Origin: Candidatus Lernaella stagnicola
GTDB taxonomy: Bacteria; Lernaellota; Lernaellaia; Lernaellales; Lernaellaceae
Assembly: GCA_030765525.1 (NCBI GenBank)
Contig: JAVCCK010000039.1
Span: 1-44,291, forward strand
Length of the DNA stretch: 44,291 nt
Direction of reading: 5' to 3'
Shown: piece after piece, positions 1-8,240 of the stretch
Numbering within the stretch: position 1 is the first letter of the stretch
How the letters are laid out: the number at the start of each line of letters is the position of its first letter
Position numbers and translations under genes: made by a program
Notes under the pieces: model-generated
The model's input: the letters and a program-made list of their open reading frames with translations, nothing else
Told to the model about the DNA's origin: nothing
Databases searched by the model: none

Positions 1-790
1 CAGCGCATCCTCAATTTTTTTCTGCGACTCGAACGCCAAGCCTTTGTTGAACAACGCCATCGCGACCGGCTCCAACAACTCTGCGGCCTCGGCCTCCCCA
101 AAACGCGCCACGACTTCCTCGTACGCGGCCAGCGCATCCTCGAAACGTTCCTGTGCCTCGAGCAACACGCCTTTGTTGACCAACGCCATCGCGACCTGAA
201 CCAACAACTCCGTGGCCGTGGATTCCCCAAAGCGCGACACGACTGCATCGTACGCGGCCAGCGCCTCGTCGAAACGTTCCTGCGCTTGAAGTAGATAACC
301 TTTGTTGACCAACGCCTTCGCGACCCGAACCAACAACTCCGTGGCCTCAGCCTCCGCAAAGCGCGACACGACTTCGTCGTACGCGGCCAGCGCCTCCTCG
401 AAACGTTCCTGTGCCTTGAGCAACGCACCTTTGTTGAACAACGCCTTCGCGAACGGCTCCAACAACTCCGTCGCCGTGGATTCCTCAAAGCGCGAAATGA
501 CTTCGTCGTAGGCGGCCAGCGCCTCCTCGAAACGTTTTTGCGCCTTGAGCAATACACCTTTGTTGAACAACGCCATCGCGACCGGCTCCAACAACTCCGT
601 GGCCTCGGCCTCCCCAAAGCGCGACACAACCTCGTCGTAGGCGACCAGGGCATCCTCGACTTTTTTCTGCGCCTCGAGCGTCACGCCTTTGTTGACCAAC
701 GCCTTCGCGACCAGAACCAACACCTCCGTGGCCTCGGCCTCCCCAAAGCGCGACACGACTTCGTCGTACGCGGCCAGCGCCTCCTCGTGC
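1..790. repeat. 129-bp tandem coding repeats (TPR units)
   Basis: The anchor tttgttgAMCAACGCC recurs at 43, 172, 301, 430, 559 and 688, exactly 129 bases (43 codons) apart. Six copies are visible and the array continues past the left edge. Copies differ mainly by point substitutions and keep the frame. Confidence 0.93.
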
Positions 791-960
791 TTTTCGTCCA
801 GATGCATAATCCGAGCTTCAAGAAACCGTTTTCCGGCCTCGTTTCCCTCTTCAGTCGCTTTTTCTAGAAGTTCAAGTAAACCGCTTCTGAAAGCGCCTTT
901 GTCTTTATCCGACCGATACCGATGTATCATCGCCTCATAAACTTCGAGAAACCGGGACAT
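1..960 (-). CDS. TPR-repeat protein, C-terminus beyond the window
   Basis: The frame is open for 320 codons from an ATG at 960-958 to base 1 with no stop, so the C-terminus is missing. A GGGAG Shine-Dalgarno site lies about 7 bases before the ATG. After roughly 60 unique residues (starting MSRFLEVYEA) the protein is tandem repeats of 43 residues, each with the pattern AYDEVVSRFGEAEATELL followed by VAxALxNKG and FEEALA. That is an extended tetratricopeptide (TPR) unit, two antiparallel helices, longer than the usual 34 residues. Such arrays act as protein-binding scaffolds; the partner cannot be told from sequence. I see no signal peptide or membrane segment, so it is probably cytoplasmic. 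The DNA repeats are nearly identical and exactly in register, suggesting recent expansion or gene conversion. Confidence 0.85.
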   Translation of the reverse strand, partial: MSRFLEVYEAMIHRYRSDKDKGAFRSGLLELLEKATEEGNEAGKRFLEARIMHLDEKHEEALAAYDEVVSRFGEAEATEVLVLVAKALVNKGVTLEAQKKVEDALVAYDEVVSRFGEAEATELLEPVAMALFNKGVLLKAQKRFEEALAAYDEVISRFEESTATELLEPFAKALFNKGALLKAQERFEEALAAYDEVVSRFAEAEATELLVRVAKALVNKGYLLQAQERFDEALAAYDAVVSRFGESTATELLVQVAMALVNKGVLLEAQERFEDALAAYEEVVARFGEAEAAELLEPVAMALFNKGLAFESQKKIEDAL

Positions 961-1008
961 GACTTACTCCCACGATTACGTGCTAATGAAACAATTTGTT
1001 GGTATTGA

Positions 1009-1037
1009 ACGATACAGTCAGTAAGTAGAAATAACAA
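1009..1037 (-). promoter_or_regulatory. Possible promoter of the TPR-repeat gene
   Basis: On the minus strand TTGTTA (1037-1032) and TATCGT (1014-1009) are 17 bases apart, which fits a sigma-70-type promoter. The -35 abuts the preceding hairpin. Both hexamers match the consensus only moderately. Confidence 0.35.
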
Positions 1038-1064
1038 CGGCCGGGCATGGCGCCCGGCCGTTTT
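1038..1064 (-). terminator. Hairpin terminator after lon
   Basis: A perfect 9-bp G+C-rich stem, CGGCCGGGC (1038-1046) with GCCCGGCCG (1052-1060), has a 5-base loop. It lies just beyond the lon stop. On the minus strand the tail is the T-rich TTGTTATTT; on the plus strand it is TTTT, so it may work in both directions. Confidence 0.7.
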
Positions 1065-1083
1065 GTGTTAACGGGGTTGCGGT

Positions 1084-3420
1084 TTAGTGCTTCGGATCGG
1101 CGAGGGCGAAACGCAGGGCTTCGTCGATGCTGCCGATAAAATGCAGCGTGAGGCCCTTGCGGATTTCCTCGGGGATTTCCTCCAGGTCACGCCTGTTCTT
1201 CTCGGGCAGGATCACGATTTTGATACCCGCGCGGCGCGCCGCCAGCACTTTTTCCTTGATGCCGCCGACGGGTAGGATCTGGCCGCGCAGGGTGACTTCG
1301 CCGGTCATGGCCAGCTCGTTGTTGACCGTTTTGCCGGTAAAGAGGCTGGCCAGCGCCGCCAGCAGCGTGATACCCGCCGACGGGCCGTCCTTGGGGATGG
1401 CGCCGGCCGGGACGTGAATGTGCACGTCGTTTTCCTCGAAGGCACTTTGTTCGATGCCGAAGTCCTTCGCCTTGGAACGTAGATACGACAGCGCCGCCTT
1501 GGCCGACTCCTTCATCACGTCGCCCAGATACCCGGTGAGGATGAGCTTTCCCTTGCCCGGCATCAGAGCGGCTTCGATGAACAGAATGTCGCCGCCGGTG
1601 GGCGTCCAGGCCATGCCGGTGGCCACGCCGGGCACCTTGGTAGCTTCGGCGACTTCGGGGAAGTAGCGTTCCGCCCCGAGGTAATCGGGAACCGAGCGCT
1701 TATCGACCACCACCTGCTGGGTTTCGCCGCCGGCTATTTTCTTCGCGGCACCGCGGCAGAGCGCGGCGATGTTGCGCTTGAGGTTACGCACGCCGGCTTC
1801 CCGCGTGTACTTGTCGATCACCACGTCCAGGGCGCCGTCGGTGATGCGGAACATCTCTTCGGTGAGACCGTGGTTTTCGATTTCCTCGGCGATCAGGTGC
1901 TTGCGGGCGATGAGCTTTTTTTCTTCCTGGGTGTAGCCGGGGATTTCGATGATTTCCATCCGGTCGCGCAGCGGGCCTGGGATGGTATCGGCGACGTTCG
2001 CAGTGCCGATGAACAGCACGGTGGACAGGTTGTAGGGGATCGTCAGGTAGTTGTCCATGAAGGTGTCGTTCTGTTCCGGGTCGAGCACCTCGAGCAGCGC
2101 CGAGGAGGGGTCGCCGCGGAAATCTTTGCCGATCTTGTCCAGTTCGTCGAGCATGAACACCGGGTTGCCGACGCCCGTTTTGCGGATGCCCTGAAGGATG
2201 CGGCCGGGCAGCGCGCCGATGTAGGTGCGGCGGTGGCCGCGGATTTCAGCTTCGTCGTGAATGCCGCCGAGGCTCATGCGCACGAACTCACGCGCCATGG
2301 CGCGGGCGACCGACTTGCCCAGGCTGGTTTTTCCGACCCCCGGGGGTCCGATGAGGCACAGGATGGGGCCTTTGACATCGGGTTTTAGTTTACGCACGGC
2401 GAGATATTCGAGAATGCGTTTTTTGACCTTCACGAGGCCGTAGTGGTCTTCGTCGAGAATCAACTCGGCGGCTTTGATATCCAGGTCGTCTTCAGAAAAG
2501 CGCGACCACGGCAGTTCGAGGATCGTATCGATGTAGGTCTTGGCGACGGTGTATTCCGGCGAGGAGGCTGGGATGCGCGAGAGGCGCTTGATTTCCTTGT
2601 CGACGGTTTTGTACGCCTCTTCGGGCAACTCGGACTCGTCCATTTTCTTGCGCAGTTCGGCGATCTCGTCCTCTACCGATTCGTCTTCGCCCAGTTCCTT
2701 GCGGATGGCTTCGAGCTGCTTGCGCAAGTAGTAATCGCGCTGGCTTTTATCCATTTCGCCTTTGACTTGCTTGTCGATGCGGCGCTTGGTTTCAAGCATC
2801 TGGATTTCGGCGCTGAGCATTTTGGTGATACGTCGCGCGCGAACCTTGACGTCGAGAGTTTCGAGGATGGTGATCTTGTCCTCGACCGATACCGACAAGT
2901 GCGAAGCGACCAGGTCGCACAGCATGCCGGGCTTTTCCATCTCTTCGATGAAATGACGGGCTTCTTGCGGCAGCGCAGGATTCTTCTTGACGACCTCGAT
3001 CGCCATTTCCTTGATCTTGGTAAACATGGCGGCGAGTTCGGCGTCGTTTTCCTCGATGTCGTCGGGGTAATCAATTTCCACGTGCATGGTGGGGCTTAAG
3101 TCGCTAAAGCGCATGATGCGGACGCGATGCAGCCCTTGCAGCAAGACGGTTTTTCCGCCGCGGCGATCGTCGGCCATTTTCAGTATTTTGGCGACAACAC
3201 CGATGTGATGGATATCGGCGCCGGTCGGTTCTTCCACTTCGGGATCGAACTGGGTAAACACGCCAAGCAAACCGTGCTCGGCATCCGCCGCTTCCAACGC
3301 GCGAAGCGAAAACCCACGGCCCACTGCCATGGGCGCAATCGTGCCTGGAAACAAGGTGGCGTTACGCAGAGCCAGAACGGGAAGATTTTCCGGTCGTGTG
3401 TCATCAGGTGAAAACAACAT
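1084..3420 (-). CDS. lon: ATP-dependent Lon protease
   Basis: Cytosolic AAA+ protease that unfolds and degrades damaged and regulatory proteins. The 778 residues compare with 784 in E. coli Lon. The N-terminal substrate-binding domain (about 10-200, beginning LPVLALRNATLFPG) is followed by a helical linker, the AAA+ module with Walker A GPPGVGKTS at 358-366 and a Walker B VFMLDELDK, and the S16 protease domain. The catalytic Ser in KDGPSAG falls at residue 681 and the catalytic Lys in GGIKEK at 724, the same 43-residue separation as E. coli S679/K722. The start is set by AGGAG a few bases upstream and by a promoter directly before it. It appears monocistronic, ending at the hairpin at 1038-1060. 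All key residues are present and it should be active. Confidence 0.98.
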   Translation of the reverse strand: MLFSPDDTRPENLPVLALRNATLFPGTIAPMAVGRGFSLRALEAADAEHGLLGVFTQFDPEVEEPTGADIHHIGVVAKILKMADDRRGGKTVLLQGLHRVRIMRFSDLSPTMHVEIDYPDDIEENDAELAAMFTKIKEMAIEVVKKNPALPQEARHFIEEMEKPGMLCDLVASHLSVSVEDKITILETLDVKVRARRITKMLSAEIQMLETKRRIDKQVKGEMDKSQRDYYLRKQLEAIRKELGEDESVEDEIAELRKKMDESELPEEAYKTVDKEIKRLSRIPASSPEYTVAKTYIDTILELPWSRFSEDDLDIKAAELILDEDHYGLVKVKKRILEYLAVRKLKPDVKGPILCLIGPPGVGKTSLGKSVARAMAREFVRMSLGGIHDEAEIRGHRRTYIGALPGRILQGIRKTGVGNPVFMLDELDKIGKDFRGDPSSALLEVLDPEQNDTFMDNYLTIPYNLSTVLFIGTANVADTIPGPLRDRMEIIEIPGYTQEEKKLIARKHLIAEEIENHGLTEEMFRITDGALDVVIDKYTREAGVRNLKRNIAALCRGAAKKIAGGETQQVVVDKRSVPDYLGAERYFPEVAEATKVPGVATGMAWTPTGGDILFIEAALMPGKGKLILTGYLGDVMKESAKAALSYLRSKAKDFGIEQSAFEENDVHIHVPAGAIPKDGPSAGITLLAALASLFTGKTVNNELAMTGEVTLRGQILPVGGIKEKVLAARRAGIKIVILPEKNRRDLEEIPEEIRKGLTLHFIGSIDEALRFALADPKH

Positions 3421-3757
3421 TTAGTCTCCTTCTAGTCCGCAGAGAATATAACCACCGGTGATTTTCGGCACAAGAACCTAATATGCAAACCGGATGCCGG
3501 ATATGCTTCCGAAGTTATTCTCTTTTCCTTAATTTGTCGCGCCTTCTTTAATTAAGGTCGTCAGACGCCCGGTTTCCTTACGTACCGGCAAAATTCGACC
3601 CGCTGCCCGGCTGGCGGTGCGACGCAATCGGCTGCAAAAACATTCGGTATTGCAGCGCTTTCTTAGAATGAAAAAATTGCCTGGGGACGATCCCGCATGG
3701 TAGAGTCCGCTCGATGCGCAACGCAACCGCCGAAACCGGAGTCGTACCGATTTCCCC
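3421..3757. other. Intergenic region upstream of lon
   Basis: Apart from the lon promoter, it holds an 8-bp inverted repeat CCTTAATT (3527-3534) / AATTAAGG (3550-3557) with a 15-base spacer, about 55 bases upstream of the lon -35. It could be an operator or a weak hairpin. Short open frames here lack ribosome sites and protein-like composition. Confidence 0.45.
3445..3473 (-). promoter_or_regulatory. lon promoter
   Basis: On the minus strand TTGTGC (3473-3468) and TATATT (3450-3445) are exactly 17 bases apart, predicting transcription from about 3438 and a leader of roughly 18 bases carrying only the Shine-Dalgarno site. It looks like a housekeeping sigma promoter; I see no sigma-32 type -35 box. 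Confidence 0.6.
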
Positions 3758-4842
3758 ATGAATCCTCAATTTTTTGACGTCGTTGGGTGTCATATTTCCC
3801 GCAGTGGCAGCCGTTATCACCCCCTATAAAGAAGTTCGCACGGCGTTGGTGATTCTCGCGGCGGCGGCGATCGCAACGCGCGCGGCTCTGCTTTTGCGAC
3901 GACCTTACCGCCGCGGCCACACGGTAGGGCCGGCGTTTTTCGGTGTGTGGGGCGCTTTACTTCTCGTGATCGTCTTCGCGGACTTAAACGCAACGATTTG
4001 AGTGCCGGCGTTGGCTTTGGCGGGCGCGGCATTGGGACTGATCCCGACGATCGTCGCCCGGCCGCGGTGGTTGACCGGCTTGCTGAGTCTTATCGGTGTG
4101 GTCGTCGCGGTCTTGCTGGGCGACGCGCTGCAACCCGAGCCGCCCCGTTTCGCGGGCCGCTTCGAAATGCAGGTTCCCGGCGCGACGGGGTTGCGGTGGG
4201 ATATCGACCTGCATACCAACTTGCTGGGCAATTACGACCGTGCGACAAGCCTGATGATCGGCCGGGAAACGTACGCCGTACCCAAACCGGCCGGCGTGTT
4301 TCGGTTCGTGTGTCTGGGCACGTCGCAGGCGATCGGCCCGGGCGTCGAGCCCGATCGCACGTGGTGTCCGCTGGCGGGCGAGATGCTGCAAGCGTCGCTT
4401 CCGGAAACGCGGGTGGAAGCGATCAACGCGAGTATCTTCGGCGGCGACGACTTGATGTTGTGGTTGTATTTCGACGGCGTCGTGCGGCGGCTGCAGCCCG
4501 ACGTGTTGCTGGTGGCGTGGTTCGGGCGCATCGTCCCCCCCACGGCGCGCGGGTGGCGTATCCGCACGTCAAGCGCATCCTCGACGACTGCGGCGACTGC
4601 GACATGGACACCAAACGGCTAAGCTTGCGCATGGGGACGACCAACCCGGTGTGGCGCTGGATGAAAGGCGCGTTTTACGACCTGCGGCTCGTACGAAACT
4701 TGCGGCTTCTGGCCGGAGCCGGCGAGCCGGCCGCGCCCGCGTTCATTCCGAAAACCATTTCACCGACCTGGGGCATCGAGTCCAAGCGGAGTTTCTCGCG
4801 GCGTTGTTGCGGGAAAGTATCGGCGTTCAGGGAAGTGAGTAG
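3758..4842 (+). pseudogene. Decayed membrane-anchored SGNH/GDSL-type hydrolase
   Basis: Recognisable protein is spread over three frames. Frame A (3774-3998, then 4002-about 4525) gives hydrophobic N-terminal segments, then an SGNH block I-like CLGTSQ, block II-like NASIFGGDD and block III-like LLVAWFG. It is broken by an in-frame TGA at 3999-4001. At a run of seven C (4525-4531) the protein-like reading moves to another frame (YPHVKRILDDCGDC... to about 4740). It moves again for the C-terminal block V HFTDLGHRVQAEFLAALL, which carries the DxxH-type catalytic His region and ends at 4842. Roughly 100 residues normally lying between blocks III and V are missing. SGNH enzymes of this architecture are usually cell-envelope esterases or acyltransferases. 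The true start is unclear (ATG 3758 or TTG 3774). Sequencing error could explain one frameshift, but not the stop and the deletion together. Confidence 0.7.
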
Positions 4843-6605
4843 ACGACCCAGGTGTCGTCGCTCGCCAGCGGCGGACCAAGCAGCGCGTCCAAGCGTTCGC
4901 GCAAAAACTTTTCCAACCCCACGACGTTGCGCGACCATTTTTGCTTTTCGTCCCACGCGTGGCAGGTCGGGCGGTGCAACACGACGTGGTTCGCGCCGCT
5001 CTTCTTCCACGATTCCAAGACCTCAAGACCGGGCGGCGGGTAGTCTTCCATTTGCGACCATTTTTGCAGTGCCCGCAGCCACTGGCTCTCGTAGGCGATG
5101 CGCGCAAACTCGGTCGGTTCGAGATATCCCAGGTCACGCGCGCGCCCGCCGACCATCGCGCGACCGGTCAGCACGACCGCGGGCAGGCAGTAGTCGTCTC
5201 CGGCCGGCGTCGGCAGCGGGAAAAAGGCCTTGCCGTCACTCGCGGCCATCGCGCTAAGCGCTTCGCGATCGACGAACGCGCCCACGTGCGGTTGGCGCAC
5301 GACGAAGGCCGTCGAGAATGCCAGCCCCAGGAGGATCATCGCCGCCGACCCGATTGCCATCGCCCGCCGCGGCAGTTCGGCCAGGGCGAGGGTTGCGGTC
5401 ATCGCCAGGGCGAACACGGCGTACGGCCAAAAGGTGTCGGGCCAGTAGAGGCGGTTGAAGCTCGGGAAGTAGTTGAACAGCAGGATGTATACGGGGTTGC
5501 GCCAGGTCAGGCCATGCCACCCCTGCACCGGGTCGAAGCTGCGGATGGAGGGTATGGGCCCGATGGCCAGCAGCGCGAAAAACACGCCGAGCAACAACCA
5601 CACCAGCGCGTGGCGGCGGCGTAATCCGAGGACAATTGAGGCAACGGCAAGCGCCAAGAGAAAGGCGGCTTCGATTTTGATCGCCGGGTCGCCGCCGAGC
5701 TGCACGCGCAGCGAACCGAGGGTCAGAATCAGAATGTGCGACGCCGATTGTTGCAATTGGCTCGTCGGCGGAAAGCGCGTCGCCCATTCCCACGGCGCGT
5801 CCAGCCCCGCCAGGACCGACGCAATCAAGGGATAATAGAACACCACCGCGCCCACGGCGACGATCGCCGCGACCAACGCCTGCCATTTCAGATAAGCGCG
5901 CCGCGCCGGGGGATCGCGCCGGTATCGCCACAAGCCCGACAGGCCGATGCCCGCCGCCAGAAAGAACGCGCCGTAAAGATGCTGGTAGTACCCGCAGCCG
6001 TCGAGCATCAGGAATGCCCCGGCGACTAGCGCCAAAGTGCGGCCGGGCGTCTCGCGCAACCGCCACAAAGCCCACGCCGCCAGCGGAATGAAGGTCAGTA
6101 GGATCTGCGGCAAATGCCCGTCGCGGAACTCGAGAAACTTGAACGGCGCCAGCGCCCACAGCACCGCGCCTGCCAACGCGGGCAGACGACGCCCGGTGAG
6201 GTCGCGGAACACGAAGTAGGCCACCGCGACATCGATCAGCGCGATGAGCAGACACCACAGGTTGTTGCTGAGCGGCAGCGGCAACAGTCGCATCCACGGC
6301 AAGTAGAACAGCACGTTGAGCACCGAGCCGTAGAACGGCGCGACGGCCGTGCCGACGGGGAAGAACAACGTCGCCGTTTGCCAGAGCGAGAGGTCGCCGT
6401 CCAGCAGCGCGGTGTTGACCCACCAGTTCCACCACAGGGTGCCCTCAACGTCGCCTTTGTTGCCGAAGACGCCGACGAAGGTGCCGGCCGGATCGCGCAG
6501 CATCGGCCAGAAGAAGGCGAGGACGAGTGCGGCGAGCAGTCCGAGGGCAAGCGCGTCGCCGCGCGCCCAGGGAAGTCGGCGCTGCTGGGTTTGTTCTTCA
6601 GGCAT
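4827..6605 (-). CDS. Polytopic membrane protein, glycosyltransferase-C-like
   Basis: 592 residues with roughly a dozen hydrophobic helices and a soluble C-terminal segment of about 130 residues. The first extracytoplasmic loop after TM1 is acidic and aromatic (GNKGDVEGTLWWNWWVN), as in GT-C family lipid-linked-sugar transferases and YfhO-like proteins, where an acidic pair in this loop is catalytic. That resemblance is in layout only; I cannot assign a substrate. The ATG at 6605 has no good Shine-Dalgarno site. The 3' end overlaps the end of the convergent SGNH pseudogene by 16 bases. A role in envelope glycan assembly is inference from the fold and from the other GT-like gene nearby. Confidence 0.75.
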   Translation of the reverse strand: MPEEQTQQRRLPWARGDALALGLLAALVLAFFWPMLRDPAGTFVGVFGNKGDVEGTLWWNWWVNTALLDGDLSLWQTATLFFPVGTAVAPFYGSVLNVLFYLPWMRLLPLPLSNNLWCLLIALIDVAVAYFVFRDLTGRRLPALAGAVLWALAPFKFLEFRDGHLPQILLTFIPLAAWALWRLRETPGRTLALVAGAFLMLDGCGYYQHLYGAFFLAAGIGLSGLWRYRRDPPARRAYLKWQALVAAIVAVGAVVFYYPLIASVLAGLDAPWEWATRFPPTSQLQQSASHILILTLGSLRVQLGGDPAIKIEAAFLLALAVASIVLGLRRRHALVWLLLGVFFALLAIGPIPSIRSFDPVQGWHGLTWRNPVYILLFNYFPSFNRLYWPDTFWPYAVFALAMTATLALAELPRRAMAIGSAAMILLGLAFSTAFVVRQPHVGAFVDREALSAMAASDGKAFFPLPTPAGDDYCLPAVVLTGRAMVGGRARDLGYLEPTEFARIAYESQWLRALQKWSQMEDYPPPGLEVLESWKKSGANHVVLHRPTCHAWDEKQKWSRNVVGLEKFLRERLDALLGPPLASDDTWVVYSLP

Positions 6606-6661
6606 TGGGCTTTTTATACACTGTTCACGCGGAGCTGGTCACGTTCGAATACGAGAAAAAC

Positions 6662-6689
6662 AAAAAGCGCCCGCTTGTTACGGACGCTT
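6662..6689 (-). terminator. Terminator of tRNA-Leu
   Basis: On the minus strand a 9-bp stem AAGCGTCCG / CGGGCGCTT (one G-T pair) with a 7-base loop is followed by a T run. It lies 16 bases beyond the tRNA 3' end. Confidence 0.8.
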
Positions 6690-6704
6690 CTCGCTTCTTC
6701 ACGA

Positions 6705-6791
6705 TGGTGCGGAAGGGGGGACTTGAACCCCCACGAGCGTAAGCTCACTGGACCCTGAACCCAGCGCGTCTACCAATTCCACCACTTCCGC
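6705..6791 (-). tRNA. tRNA-Leu (anticodon CAG)
   Basis: Reading the minus strand, acceptor GCGGAAG pairs with CTTCCGC, the D arm contains GGTGGAATTGGTAGAC, and the anticodon stem CTGGG/CCAG brackets a loop with CAG. A long variable arm (GTGAGCTTACGCTC) marks a class II tRNA. The T loop is GTTCAAGTC, and discriminator A is followed by an encoded CCA. It reads CUG codons. Confidence 0.96.
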
Positions 6792-6822
6792 ACAAAAATT
6801 CAAAAGAACCAACAGGATTGAC

Positions 6823-6851
6823 CTTTTACTGATACGGGCGGGTGATGTCAA
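6823..6851 (-). promoter_or_regulatory. Promoter of tRNA-Leu
   Basis: On the minus strand a perfect -35 TTGACA (6851-6846) and TAAAAG (6828-6823) are 17 bases apart, placing the start about 25 bases before the mature tRNA. Confidence 0.6.
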
Positions 6852-6874
6852 GCCGAAAATCCCCGGGAAAAAGC

Positions 6875-6903
6875 TTGTGAAAACACGCGGGTTTCGGTAG
6901 ATT
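6875..6903 (+). promoter_or_regulatory. Promoter of the M23 peptidase gene
   Basis: TTGTGA (6875-6880) and TAGATT (6898-6903) are spaced 17 bases. Transcription would begin about 6909-6911, almost at the ATG at 6912, so the message may be leaderless or nearly so. No clear Shine-Dalgarno site precedes this ATG. Confidence 0.5.
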
Positions 6904-6911
6904 AGGCGGCA

Positions 6912-8240
6912 ATGACCTTGCCTCTGCAACGCTCCGTACGCTTTTGTTTCGCCGTTGTTCTCATCGCGGTTGTGCAAATTCTCGCGTGGAGCGGCTGTGA
7001 GCGGACTCCCAAGGAGCCCTTCCAGCCCGCGCCGACGCCCACACCCGAGCCAGCGCCGACTCCCCCTCCCGGCATTCCGCTGGAAGGCGCAATTCAAAAC
7101 GGCCAGACGCTCTCGACGGCGCTCGCCGAATTTCAAATCGAGAGCCCGGAAGCCGAACGCATCATCAACGCACTGCGCGCTGTGGACTTTCCGTTTCGAA
7201 AAATCCGACCGCATCAGAGTTTCACTGTGTGGACGACCGAAGACGGTCACGTGACAGCGTTGGATTTCCACGTCGACCGCTTGCGCACGTATCAGGTGCG
7301 GGAAGATCCGGACCAGGGATTGATCGCGACGTTACACGAAACGCCCACGGTCAATCGCGTGAAAAACATGGGCGGCCGGGTGGAGACTTCGGTGTACGCG
7401 TCGATACTCGCGGCGGGCGAAAGCGACGCGCTGGCGTCGCTGGTGTCCAACGTGTTCGCGTGGGACGTGGATTTCTACAGCGACCCGCGGGTGGGCGATT
7501 CGTTTCGGCTGATCTACGAGAAACGTTTCGTCGAGGACGGCGAGTCCATCGGTTACGGCCGCTTGCTGGCCGCGGAATACGACGGCGAAGTCACCGGGAT
7601 CAAGCGCGGCTATTGGTTTGAGACCGGCGACGAGTTGTGGGACGGCTTTTACGATCAGGACGGCAAGCAACTCAAGAAGACCTTCCTTGTCGCGCCACTG
7701 GACACGATGCGCGTCACGAGTCGTTACGGTATGCGGCGGCATCCGATTCTGGGACGGCGCATGATGCACAACGGCGTCGATTACGGTGCGCCTGTGGGCA
7801 CGCCGGTGTGGGCGGTGGCCGACGGCAAGGTGACCTCCGCCGGTAGCGCGGGTGCGGCGGGGCGCATGGTCAAGATCAGCCATCCCGGCGGTTACGTCAC
7901 GATGTACCTGCACTTGTCGCGTATCCAAGTGCGCAGCGGGCAACGCGTGCGGCAACGGCAGATGATCGGCCGCGTCGGCTCGACGGGGCGCTCGACCGGA
8001 CCGCATTTGGATTTTCGGGTTAAGCACAACGGGCGCTACATCAACCCGCAGCGCCTGCGCATGATCGCTTCGCCGCTCAAGGTGCTGCCGGAGAAACATC
8101 AACCGGCGTTCAAGGCGCTCATCGAAAAAATGAAGCCGCAACTCACGCGGGTGAAGATACCGCCCGCGCCGGCTAAACAGGAAACGAATCCGACACCGGA
8201 AAATGCTACGGAAGCTGCACCGACGCCCGCCACACCGTAA
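6912..8240 (+). CDS. M23-family peptidoglycan endopeptidase, OapA/MepM-like
   Basis: 442 residues. The N-terminus has a hydrophobic export segment ending in AWSGC, a possible though imperfect lipobox (C32), then a Pro/Thr-rich linker. An OapA/LysM-like region (about 60-260) resembles MepM and related murein endopeptidases, which cut peptide cross-links during cell growth. The LytM/M23 domain spans about 265-390: HNGVDYG supplies the first zinc His and Asp, followed by YLHLS and GPHLDFRV. The last motif is normally HLH; here the second His is Asp, so zinc binding or activity may be altered. The tail is Pro/Ala-rich. The gene overlaps the convergent membrane protein gene by 35 bases. Site of action would be the periplasm or outer membrane. 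Confidence 0.9.
   Translation: MTLPLQRSVRFCFAVVLIAVVQILAWSGCERTPKEPFQPAPTPTPEPAPTPPPGIPLEGAIQNGQTLSTALAEFQIESPEAERIINALRAVDFPFRKIRPHQSFTVWTTEDGHVTALDFHVDRLRTYQVREDPDQGLIATLHETPTVNRVKNMGGRVETSVYASILAAGESDALASLVSNVFAWDVDFYSDPRVGDSFRLIYEKRFVEDGESIGYGRLLAAEYDGEVTGIKRGYWFETGDELWDGFYDQDGKQLKKTFLVAPLDTMRVTSRYGMRRHPILGRRMMHNGVDYGAPVGTPVWAVADGKVTSAGSAGAAGRMVKISHPGGYVTMYLHLSRIQVRSGQRVRQRQMIGRVGSTGRSTGPHLDFRVKHNGRYINPQRLRMIASPLKVLPEKHQPAFKALIEKMKPQLTRVKIPPAPAKQETNPTPENATEAAPTPATP

Noticed and set aside
1-790. CRISPR-like periodic repeats
   Set aside because: The repeat is 129 bases, coding throughout and without unique spacers.
302-940. Plus-strand open frames opposite the TPR gene
   Set aside because: They mirror the repeat codons of the minus-strand protein, have Ser/Ala/Arg-rich low-complexity products and no ribosome sites.
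3999-4001. TGA as selenocysteine in the SGNH gene
   Set aside because: The codon lies between hydrophobic segments, no SECIS-like hairpin is evident and the gene carries further frame changes.
3947-5257. 436-codon plus-strand frame
   Set aside because: Mostly Arg/Pro-rich shadow; only the part at about 4540-4740 is protein-like and it belongs to the SGNH pseudogene.
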